Under the pieces are notes generated by a model. The model was given only the letters and a program-made list of their open reading frames with translations. It was not told the origin of the DNA and searched no databases. Below are positions 31,501-39,446 of a DNA stretch of 64,000 nt, piece after piece. Each line of letters starts with the position of its first letter. Positions within the stretch are counted from its first letter, which is position 1. The position numbers and the translations under genes are program-made. Source of the stretch: Azolla caroliniana (lineage: Eukaryota > Polypodiophyta); contig JBHGNT010000002.1 in NCBI GenBank assembly GCA_043228905.1, positions 14,198,001 through 14,262,000 on the forward strand. Reading direction: 5' to 3'.

Positions 31501-32614
31501 ACTGAAGCAGGCTCCCCGGCAATGGTATCGGAAGTTCGACTCCTTCATGACCGATCAAGGGTACCACAAGACGCAGGCCGATCACTGCGTGTTTGTGAAG
31601 AAGTTCGAAGGAGGGGACTTCCTGATACTCCTCCTGTACGTGGATGACATGTTGATCGTCGGACGAGACCAAGGCAAAATACGGATGCTGAAGAAGGCTC
31701 TCAACCGGACCTTCTCAACGAAAGACCTGGGTCCGGCAAGACAGATGTTGGGGATGCACATCATTCGGGACCGGTCAGTGAAGCAACTATGGCTGTCACA
31801 GGAGAAGTATGTGACAAAGGTGCTTCACCGGTTCAACATGTCAGATGCAAAACCGGTCGGATCGACACTTCCGGTAAACTGCAAGTTGTCCGGCAAGCAA
31901 AGCCCGAAGACAAAAGGAGAGAAGGCAGATATGATGAAGATTCCATATGCCTCTGCCGTCGGGAGCTTGATGTACGCAATGGTTTGTACCCGACCGGACA
32001 TTGGATACGCAGTCAGAGTGGTGAGCCGGTTTATGAGCAATCCCGGCAAGGAGCATTGGAACGCGGTCAAATGGATACTCCGGTATTTGAAGGGCACTTC
32101 AAATATGTGTCTCCGATTCGGCACCGGAAAACCTCAACTGGACGGTTTCACCGATTCGGACATGTCGGCTGATGTGGATACCAGCCGGTCTACATCCGGG
32201 TATGTGATGACATATGCAGGGGGAGCTGTCTCGTGGCAGTCGAGGCTGCAGAAGACGGTGGCATTGTCAACCACAGAGGCGGAGTACATGGCGGCTGTGG
32301 AAGCCGACAAGGAAATATTATGGATGAAGGACTTCATCGGGGAGCTCGGTATCCGGCAAGAGGAATACCAACTCTACTGCGACAGTCAAAGTGCCATCCA
32401 CCTTGCTAAGAATGCGGCCTACCATTCCCGGACGAAGCATATCCAGCGGAGGTATCACTGGATCTGGGAAAGGGTAGATGACCAGGAGTTCGCATTGGCG
32501 AAGATCCACACGGCCGAGAACGGGTCAGATATGCTGACCAAAGTGCTGACACCCGACAAGCTGGACGCATGCCGGAAGAGGATCGGGCTGGAAAGACACC
32601 CCATGCCGGAGTGA
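28553..32614 (+). CDS. Copia-4 gag-pol polyprotein (1353 aa)
   Basis: A single frame encodes all retrotransposition functions. Gag is at residues ~1-220, with the N-terminal FKLTGSNYSVWKSKM motif. The nucleocapsid CCHC knuckle is C232-C235-H240-C245. The aspartic protease has D314-S-G-A, though the motif continues L-F-H where S-H/Y-H is usual. The pre-integrase domain has LWHKRLCHMS (~440). The integrase has first Asp at 503, second at 565 (DNGGEY) and Glu in NGLAERMN (~600). RT spans ~860-1100 with [13 protein letters not shown] and YVDD at 1029-1032. RNase H has FTDSDMSAD, LSTTEAEYMAA and CDSQSAIHLAKN (~1200-1290). The length is normal for copia gag-pol. Gag:Pol ratio control is not visible, as there is no stop or frameshift between them. 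Start: first ATG after the PBS. It probably makes virus-like particles in the cytoplasm and integrates in the nucleus. Confidence 0.95.
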   Translation: MDESFGGMFKLTGSNYSVWKSKMRDMLVVKDLWLPVQFGDKRPDKIDAAIWEVMHMKTTAYIRCFIDMSLYNNFNEESKAHELWEKIGMMFQNKNVVNQASVFRKLVRLRYQDGSSMAEHMNAFQGLIHQATSLEVPLADEVLALLLLGSLPDSWETLVVTLGNAGPEGKRLSLARVKSSLLDEEARWKDKDMSSDSKALLTESECGRHRNRSPQNREKSRTRSKSRGRPTCFYCGKPGHFQKNCRHFRKDKETDGTDSKQTPNRNGTDQNGKDRRGPDRKGTTAIAASEEELMLITEESEINHAGDEMTWVVDSGALFHLTPDQKCFSSYSAGDHGCVRMGNEGTCRIVGIGDVWLTTPTGCKLLLKDVRHVPEVRLNLISAGRLDDEGYTGSIRNGVMKFSKGSLIVARARKLNTLYLMNARLCPEEVNVASDTAGELWHKRLCHMSEKGMKRLGDDNLIPVKNVHLEKCTDCLAGKQNRTSFRPRPPMRRNAPLELVHTDVCQVDTKSHAGAQYFVTFIDDHSRKLWATPLKMKDQVLSVFKELHARVERETGRKLKGVRADNGGEYRGQFEEYCRSKGIRLKFTVPKTPELNGLAERMNRTIMERVRSMLAHAKLPKKFWAEALSTATYVINRSPSVPLDGDTPQRVWTGKEVSYRHLRVFGCLAYVHVAKDRRGKLDPKTRPCIFLGYGDDEFGYRVWDPADKKIFRSRDIIFMEDKTLVDWESEKKIVNSESTGKDRLYNEQTKPARDRLALEEPADYGEDTEPAEEEVEEAETGTGQDPESDSDEEQMEEPITEARRRRYPLRERRAPRRFPDAEHVLLTDEGEPESFEEAKEDTHSRKWLSAMQDEMDSLHENHTYELVELPKEKQALRNKWVFKLKPGDAGNPPRYKARIVVKGFQQKKGVDFDEIFAPVVKMTSIRTVLSIAASMDLEVEQLDVKTTFLHGDLEEEIYMQQPEGFVEKGKEHLVCRLKKSLYGLKQAPRQWYRKFDSFMTDQGYHKTQADHCVFVKKFEGGDFLILLLYVDDMLIVGRDQGKIRMLKKALNRTFSTKDLGPARQMLGMHIIRDRSVKQLWLSQEKYVTKVLHRFNMSDAKPVGSTLPVNCKLSGKQSPKTKGEKADMMKIPYASAVGSLMYAMVCTRPDIGYAVRVVSRFMSNPGKEHWNAVKWILRYLKGTSNMCLRFGTGKPQLDGFTDSDMSADVDTSRSTSGYVMTYAGGAVSWQSRLQKTVALSTTEAEYMAAVEADKEILWMKDFIGELGIRQEEYQLYCDSQSAIHLAKNAAYHSRTKHIQRRYHWIWERVDDQEFALAKIHTAENGSDMLTKVLTPDKLDACRKRIGLERHPMPE

Positions 32615-32624
32615 AGGGGGAGTT
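32613..32624 (+). other. Copia-4 polypurine tract
   Basis: gaagggggagtt, overlapping the stop codon of gag-pol and directly before the 3' LTR. Confidence 0.85.
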
Positions 32625-33257
32625 TGTTGGTAGACAGGTCCCTCCGGATGGGAAGGGAGAAGAACAGTGCCGATGAACAAACTCGGCCGAGGCCGACAGG
32701 CCTCGGCCGAAACGGTATGAACCGGATGGGGAGAACCCGACTTCGGAGAGTCGGATGGTGTAGGCCCGGTATGAACCGGATGAGGAGTACCCGACTGCGG
32801 AGAGCCGGATGGAGCCCATCGAGGCTACATTTGTAAATAGCCGAAGAGTCATATTAGTATAAATATGACTTAGGGCAAACTTTTTTTTTTTTTTCTGTAG
32901 TTGTAGCTTTGTGATTTTCTTCCTTGTTGGTGCAAGAAGAAATCAGAGCGTGTAACTGTACAGAGAGAGAGAGAGAGACGAGGTCGTAGCCTCTGTTGTA
33001 ACCGCCGCCTGTGGCGAAGATCTGAGAGCACGAGGTCGTTGCCTCAATGATCTCACTGTTGTATATTTCTGCATAGTGACAGTTTGCAGCTTGTGGGCTG
33101 CCGTGGTTTTTCCCCTATTTTGGGGTTTTCCACGTATACCTCCTGTGTACCATTTCTCCTCTTTTGTGTCGCGTTTCATTACCTGTTTTTCTGTGTGTGT
33201 GAAAAGAATCTCGGTTGTGGCCGAGCGTCGGACATAAAGAATGTCGAGTTCTCAACA
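32625..33257 (+). repeat. Copia-4 3' LTR
   Basis: 633 bp. It differs from the 5' LTR mainly by 20 extra bases after 'aaactcggccg' (~32690), where a 9-bp ctcggccga repeat flanks the extra segment. The conserved motif is at 33101-33135. Confidence 0.94.
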
Positions 33258-33386
33258 GATGTTGGGTTGGCCGCAATATAATGGTTACAGAAAGCTCGAT
33301 TGAGGAACAAGGAGAATTTTGATAAAAAGCATTGTCTTTGTCTAAAAAAGATTGAAGAAGGAGATTGGGTCCTTGTCTATGATAGT
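33258..33386 (+). pseudogene. Gypsy-A pol piece 4: integrase C-terminal region
   Basis: It translates with one stop to a segment including RLRNKENFDKKH and KKIEEGDWVLVYDS, matching TRNKARFHRTH and KRIEEGDWVLVYDS in Gypsy-B. It is cut by Copia-5. Confidence 0.88.
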
Positions 33387-34100
33387 TGATGAGGTATAGA
33401 CACGTAAGAGTGTAACACGCGTCACGTTTTATGCTCGATTATAATGAAAAAGAAACACAAGAAACACACACACAATGACACAACAAAGATTACACAAGAT
33501 TTAACGTGGAAAAACCCTCAATGAGGGAAACAACCACGGGACAAAAGTCCAAAACCAATCCACTATCACCAAAGAGATACAACAAGTACAAATTCTACTT
33601 CTAGATATACTAGAAATAAGTAGAGATATGTAGCATAGTACTACCGACAAGGATGGTACAATAATCCAAAGGGATAAGATTATCTCTCAAGCATATAAGA
33701 GAAAAGAAGAGAGAAGAAAACCCGGATAAGAATGTCCACAACTCGAAGTAGTAGCCGTGTAGATCTCACGTTGAGTAGTGGAGATGGAAAGGAGATTGAG
33801 AGTAGATGAGTTGAGCACCAAGCTTCACCAAGCTTCACTATGCTTCTCTATGCTTCACTATGCTTCACACTCCTCATACCTCTCTCTTTTTTTTCTCACC
33901 TCTTCCCACATATATATATATATATATATCTCCTTTCCACCCTCTCTTCTCTTTGTCTCTCTCAAAAACAAAAACGGTCGTTTTGTTTTGTTTTCCTCTT
34001 TATTATTATTATTATTATTATTCTTTTCTTTCTTTACTCACTAAAAAACGTAACTTACATTTACCCTTTTAAAGAAATAAAGTAAGGGTAATAAAGTAAG
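33387..34100 (+). repeat. Copia-5 5' LTR-like region
   Basis: It runs from the TSD to the PBS. It contains the conserved motif at 33504-33539 in the opposite orientation to the coding strand (acgtggaaaaaccc...ccacgg), unlike Copia-3 and Copia-4. It also has a (TA)n run near 33910-33928 and (TTA)n at 34002-34022. Its last ~95 bp (33998-34094) recur inverted at 38215-38310. The inner end does not show a clear CA. Confidence 0.6.
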
Positions 34101-34112
34101 TGGTATCAGAGC
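34101..34112 (+). other. Copia-5 primer-binding site
   Basis: TGGTATCAGAGC, matching initiator tRNA-Met, 32 bases before the gag ATG at 34144. Confidence 0.88.
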
Positions 34113-34143
34113 GGAGGTTGTGTTTTTTTTTGCTCAATTATAA

Positions 34144-37100
34144 ATGGAGGCAAACACATCAACAATGGTTGTTTTAAATGGCACGAACTATCAAAAATGG
34201 AAAGGAAAAATGAAAGATTTGCTTTTCGTTAAAAATATGCATTTACCTATATTCACAAAGATTAAACCGAAAAGAAAAATGATGAGGAATGGGATTTTGA
34301 AAATGAACAAGTATGTGGTTTCATACGTCAATGGGTAGGAGATAAAGTCTTGAATCATGTTGTGAATGAAACAAATGCAAAGACTTTGTGGAATAAATTA
34401 GAAACCTTGTATGCTTCTAGAACCGGTAATAAGTTGTTTTTACTCAAACAAGCGATGCATTTGACTTATAAAGAAAATAAGTCGGTTTTAGATCATTTAA
34501 ATGAATTTCAAGGATGTTTTGATCAATTGTCTAGCATGGGTATAAACTTTGAAGAAGAAGTTCTTTCTTTATGGTTGCTAAATACTCTTCCCGAGTCATG
34601 GGAAACATTTAGGGTTACTCTAGCTAGTGCGGCTCCTAAGGGAGGTATGACAATGGAACTTGTGAAGAGTGGAATTCTAAATGAAGAAATGCGGCGAAGG
34701 ACGCAAGGAGCAACATCAAACATGGAAGCCTTCGTTACTGAAAATAGAGGAAGAAGCCAAAAGAGGAGTGATGACCGAAACAACAAAGGTAGAAGTAGAA
34801 GTAAGTCAAAGTCTAAATATAAAGATTTAGTTTGTCTTTTTTGTGGTAAGACAGGTCACATAAAGAAATATTGTTTCAAATGGAAGAAGGAAAATAAAGT
34901 GTCGAACTACATGAAAGATAAGAAAAATGTGAATGACAATATCGATTCTGTTAATGTTGCTTCCTCTAATGATTTACTTGTTGTATGTACAAGTTACAAT
35001 GAAGTTAACATAAGTAGCCATGAAACCACTTGGGTTCTTGATAGTGGTGCCTCCCACCATGTTACGTCTAGAAGGGATTTTTTCTCATCTTACACTCCAG
35101 GTGACTATGGTGTTGTGAAGATGGGGAATGATGGATTTGCAAAGGTAGTCGGCACAGGAACCATTTGCTTGCAAACCAACACGGGATTCAAGTTGATTCT
35201 ACATCAAGTACGACACGTGCCCGATATTAGATTGGATCTAATCTCCACAGGTACATTAGACGACGAGGGCTATAACCATTCGTCTCAAAATGGTAAGTGG
35301 AAAATCTGTAAGGGTTCTTTGATTGTTGCGAAAGCAAATAAATGTTGTCACAATGGTTTATATCTTTTGCAAGCTTCTGTCTCTACTAACTTTGTCAATG
35401 TAGTTGAAAATCAAGATGTTTCGAAATTGTGGCATAAGAGATTGTCCCATATTAGTGAAAAGGGACTTGACTTTCTAGCAAAAAAGAATGTCCTACCAGG
35501 TTTAAAAGATGTGAAGTTAGATACATGTGATCATTGTTTGGCAGGGAAGGCTAAGAGGGTTTCCTTTAAGCATTCTTCTCTTCAACAAAAAGGTATACTC
35601 GAGCTAGTGCATTCTTATGTGTGTGGACCCTTGAAGGTAAGGTCAATAGGTGGAGCACTTTATTTTGTTACTTTCATTTATGATCATTCTAGGAAGCTTT
35701 GGGTTCGAATGTTGAAATCAAAAGATCAAGTTTTTGATGTTTTTAAAGAGTTTCACGTTTCTGTTGAGAGAGAGACAGGGAAGAAACTGAAATGTATTCG
35801 CAGCGATAATGGTGGCGAATACTGTGGATCTTTTGATGCGTATTGTCGAGAGCAAGGTATCAAACATCAAAGAACCCCTCCTAAGACTCCCCAATTAAAT
35901 GGTTTGGCCGAAAGAATGAATAGAACCCTAGTTGAAAGAGTTAGGTGCTTACTTTCAGATGCAAGGTTACCTAAATCATTTTGGGGTGAGGCTTTGAATA
36001 CTGTTGCACATATCATTAATCTATCTCCTACTACCGCATTGCAAGGTGATGTACCAAATAGAGTGTGGTATGGTAAATATGTCTCTTATGATTACTTACG
36101 TGTGTTTGGGTGTAAGTGTTTTGTACATATACCCAAGGATGAAAGATCAAAGTTAGATGCTAAATCTAAACAATGCATTTTTATTGGATATGGTCAAGAT
36201 GATTTTGGTTATAGGTGTTACGATCCTGTGGGAAAGAAGCTTATTAGGAGTCGTGATGTAGTATTCATCAAAGACCAAACCATTGAGGACATTGACAAGG
36301 CGGAAAGGTCAAGTACCTCTTCAGATGGTGACCTAGTAGATATTGATCCAATTCCTATGATGGATGATGATGCACAAGAGAGTGCCTCACAACACGAGGA
36401 GCAACATGAGGATGTTGGTGAGCCGTTGATTGTAGATGATGCTAGTAATGATGTTGTTTTGCCAGAGACAGGTCTTGAGCGGGGGAAGCAACTTCCATTA
36501 CAAGAGGTGGCAAATCAACCTTTAAGGAGATCTACAAGAGAACGACGATCATCCACGAGGTATCCTAGTTCTGAATATGTTCTACTCACTAATGAAGGTG
36601 AACAAGAAAGTTTTCATGATGTGCAAACTCTTAAAGACAAAGATAGTTGGGTAGAGGCCATGCATGAAGAAATTAATTCTTTGAAAAAGAACAACACATT
36701 TGAGCTAGTTGAACTTCCTAAGGGTAGGAGAGCTTTGAAAAGAAAGGAATTGATTTTGACGAAATTTTCTCACCAGTTGTTAAATTAAGCTCAATACAAG
36801 TTGTGTTAGGTTTGGTAGCTAGTTTAAACCTTGAACTTGAACAATTAGATGTGAAAACTGCTTTTTTACATGGTGACCTAGATGAGGAAATATACATGGA
36901 ACAACCGGAGGGTTTTAAAGAGAAAGGGAAAGAACATTTGGTATGTAGGTTGAAAAAGAGTCTCTATGGCCTAAAACAAGCACTGCGCCAATGGTATAAA
37001 AAGTTTGATTCTTTTATGGTGAATCAAGGTTATAAAAGAACTAATGCGGACCATTGTGTGTATGTTAAATAATTCGAGGATGGTAATTTTATTATACTTC

Positions 37101-38063
37101 TTTTGTATGTTGATGATATGCTAATTGTTGGGCAAGACCTAAATATGATTAATAGGTTAAAAGTGGAGTTATCTAAAACTTTTGAGATGAAAGATTTAGG
37201 GCCTTCTAAGCACATTTTAGGTATGCAAGTAACTCGTGATAGAGAATCAAAGAAATTGTGGCTTTCACAAGAAATGTACATAGAAAGAATCCTCGAAAGG
37301 TTCAACATGCAATATTTGAAACCAGTAAGTACTCCTCTTGCCACTCACTTTAAATTGAGTAGGAAATGTTGTCCAATTACCGAGGAGGAAAGAGATGAGA
37401 TGTCATCGATTCCCTATGCCTCAGCGGTTGGATCTTTAATGTATGCTATGGTTAGCACATGACCAAATATTGCACATGCAGTTGGTACAGTGAGTAGGTA
37501 TCTCTCTAACCCTGGTAAATCTCATTGGAATGCCGTAAAATGGATTTTACGGTATTTGAGAGGTACATCTAAGTTGTGCATTTGTTTTGGAGGTTCTAAA
37601 CCAATTCTTGAAGGCTTTACAGATGCGGACATGGCTGGAGATCTTGATGGTAGGAAATCTACATCCGGTTTCTTATTTACTTTTGCAGGGGGAGCTATAT
37701 CATGGCAATCCAAATTGCAAAAGTGTGTTGCCTTGTCCACTACAGAAGCTGAATACATTGCAGCAATTGAGGCTGGCAAAGAAATGCTTTGGATGAAAAG
37801 GTTTCTTTTAGAATTGGGTTGAGCCAATTAACTTATGTGGTTTTTTGTGACAGTCAAAGTGCAATGGACCTAAGCAAGAACTCAATGTATCACTCACGGA
37901 CAAAACACATCGATGTAAGGTATCATTGGTTACGATTGGCGATCGAGGAGCAAATGTTGCAACTAGATAAAGTTCATACTGATGACAACATTGCTGACAT
38001 GCTAACAAAGGTGGTTCCAAGGGAGAAGCTTGAGCTATGTGCCAACTTGCCGGAATGGAGATA
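34144..38063 (+). pseudogene. Copia-5 gag-pol, nearly complete but broken
   Basis: Gag starts at ATG 34144 ([15 protein letters not shown]), shifts frame near 34260-34340 and continues in the 812-codon stretch 34350-36788. That stretch holds CCHC CLFCGKTGHIKKYC, protease VLDSGASHHVTS, pre-integrase LWHKRLSHIS, integrase SDNGGEYCG and NGLAERMNRTL. Near 36740-36755 a small deletion joins the RALK region directly to KGIDFDEIF and shifts the frame. RT continues with QLDVKTAFLHGDL (36803-37072), a TAA at 37070-37072, then YVDDMLIVG. A TGA at 37460-37462 (CGA to TGA type) breaks [15 protein letters not shown]. RNase H runs to ~38063 with CDSQSAMDLSKN. Few lesions, so moderately young. Confidence 0.9.
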
Positions 38064-38112
38064 AATTGATACACAAGCAATTCTCTCCTTGTGTGACCGG
38101 AGGGGGAGATTG

Positions 38113-38359
38113 TTAATGTATCCGGTCACTATTTTGTCTTTTCTTTTTTTAATAATATTTATTATTATTATTATTAGATAGTAATATAAAACAAAACGAA
38201 AGTTTTGTTTCTTTAGTAATTATTACCCTTACTTTATTTCTTTAAAAGGGTAAATGTAAGTTACGTTTTTTAGTGAGTAAAGAAAGAAAAGAAAAATAAT
38301 AATAATAATAAATATTATTAAAAAAAGAAAAGACAAAATAGTGACCGGATACATTAACA
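38113..38359 (+). repeat. Copia-5 3' terminus: imperfect palindrome in place of an LTR
   Basis: It follows the purine tract gagggggagat. It starts TGTTAATGTATCCGGTCAC and ends with the exact reverse complement, and the arms extend through ATTTTGTCTTTTCTTTTTTT and (TTA)n. The right arm also contains, inverted, the ~95 bp that end the 5' LTR region. It could fold into a long hairpin. Confidence 0.85.
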
Positions 38360-38663
38360 ATAGTAGCCTTGATAATTAGCATAGCATTGCTCAAAAGTTC
38401 GCAAAATGATGGTTTAGCCCATATGTGCTCAAGAAAATTGAAAACAACGCAACCTATTTTCTAGCGGAATTAGATGGAACTCGACTTGCTTTGCCAATTG
38501 CAATGAAGAGGATCAAGATCTTTAAGAGAAGAGAGATGACAAATCTCGAGATCAAGGCTCTAGATAATCACGCCTTGAGCATCGAGGTTGAGAAAGAATA
38601 AAACAATAACATCTGACAATCATTGACACATACCAAAGGATGTGCAGGTTTGGTCGGGATGGG
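38360..38663 (+). pseudogene. Gypsy-A pol piece 5: end of integrase
   Basis: After the Copia-5 TSD it encodes SSLDN*HSIAQKFAK*WFSPYV and FLAELDGTRLALPIAMKRIK, matching Gypsy-B SSLDNQHRATQKFARRWFGPYV and HLAELDGTRMAIPVAGKRIK. Two in-frame stops (a CAG-to-TAG-like and a TGA) are present. The stop is near 38600, with a short spacer and the purine tract gggatggg before the LTR. Confidence 0.88.
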
Positions 38664-39446
38664 TGTCATGATGTTTTTTCAATGCATAGTGTGAAACCAC
38701 CCTCAAAAAGAAATAAAATAGTAGTATTTTGAACAACTTTGTTAGACTTAACAAAAATACTTTTCATTTATCAAAGAGCATGCCTTATGAATGAAAGGTC
38801 AAGGATTGGCAGAAATGGAGGAACACACCTATGGTGATGCAAGGCGAGAGTGGCCCGAGGTGGAATTACCAGCCCCCACGCTGGTTGTTTCCTACTCACC
38901 TGCCACCCTCTCTTTGTTGTAGGCCCCAAGAGCCGACTCGTACTAGGCAACATTGAAGGCCATCGCCTTAGATATAGGTAGCTTCTTACATTAAGTTAGG
39001 CCGCAAGGCATTGTAAGTAGGCTGATCTTCTTTTACTTGCTCGGAGGTAGACTCCCCGATGTGTGTATAAGTCTCCTTGTAGACTCTCTATGTAATAATC
39101 CTTCCTAACTAATGGGAAAGTAGCTTCATTTTGGAAAAAAAAGAAAAAAAGAAAGAAAGGTCAAGGATTGAATCTAGTAATAAATGATGAAGGATATAAA
39201 GTTAAAGGCAGTTTTCAAAAGTAGAAAAAGTTGAGAAAAAAGTGGGAAAAAAACAAGGTGTGAATATAAAGAGCTAGGTAGAGAAAAAAGCTCATAATTT
39301 CTTCATCCAATATCCAAACTAGAAAGGAAATGATGTATAAGAAGGCTAACATGAAGAGTTTTCCAAAACGAGTGTGAATGTGAAATTTGAGGTTACAAAA
39401 CAAAAATAGGGACAAAAAGAAAACCTGCCTCACAAAGACAAGCTTT
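38664..39446 (+). repeat. Gypsy-A 3' LTR, 5' part only, split by a small retroposon
   Basis: It starts TGTCATGATGTTTT and matches the reverse complement of the solo LTR 15913-17467 over its first ~420 bp (e.g. tgtgaaatttgaggttaca). Similarity ends near 39446, after gacaagctt. The rest of the 1.55-kb LTR, including the tandem repeat part, is missing or replaced. Confidence 0.8.
38809..39154 (+). mobile_element. 346-bp retroposon (SINE or truncated LINE) with 16-bp TSD
   Basis: It is flanked by perfect 16-bp copies of gaaaggtcaaggattg (38793-38808, 39155-39170). It ends in an A-rich tail aaaaaaaagaaaaaaagaaa, the hallmark of target-primed reverse transcription. The last part (ctctatgtaataatccttcctaac) resembles plant LINE 3' ends. 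I see no clear tRNA-type A and B boxes, so SINE versus 5'-truncated LINE is open. Confidence 0.8.

Larger units (their letters stand above)
27909..33257 (+). mobile_element. Copia-4: apparently intact Ty1/copia retrotransposon
   Basis: 5349 bp with LTRs 27909-28522 and 32625-33257 and perfect gatgt duplications (27904-27908, 33258-33262). PBS, one uninterrupted gag-pol frame of 1353 codons and a PPT are all present. The LTRs are almost identical apart from one 20-bp length difference. It is the best candidate in the window for a recently active, autonomous element, and it interrupts Gypsy-A integrase. Confidence 0.95.
33387..38359 (+). mobile_element. Copia-5: Ty1/copia retrotransposon with an abnormal 3' end
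   Basis: 4973 bp between perfect atagt duplications (33382-33386, 38360-38364), starting TGATGAGG and ending ATTAACA. The internal order is gag, protease, integrase, RT, RNase H, related to Copia-3/4 but AT-rich. The 5' end has a ~710-bp LTR-like region; the 3' end is only ~247 bp and forms an imperfect palindrome instead of a matching LTR. Confidence 0.88.
167..39446 (+). mobile_element. Gypsy-A: dismembered Ty3/gypsy retrotransposon, outermost visible host of the nest
   Basis: Five separated pieces (167-1619, 8211-8307, 27404-27908, 33258-33386, 38360-38663) encode, in order, reverse transcriptase, RNase H, the integrase zinc region, the integrase core and the integrase C-terminus. They are collinear with the same-family Gypsy-B pol at 20174-23013 on the minus strand. 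A purine tract (gggatggg) precedes a 3' LTR start at 38664. Gag, protease and the 5' LTR lie left of the window. The pieces are AT-richer than Gypsy-B and carry several stops and frameshifts, so this is an old, inactive copy. Everything between the pieces is later insertions. Confidence 0.85.
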
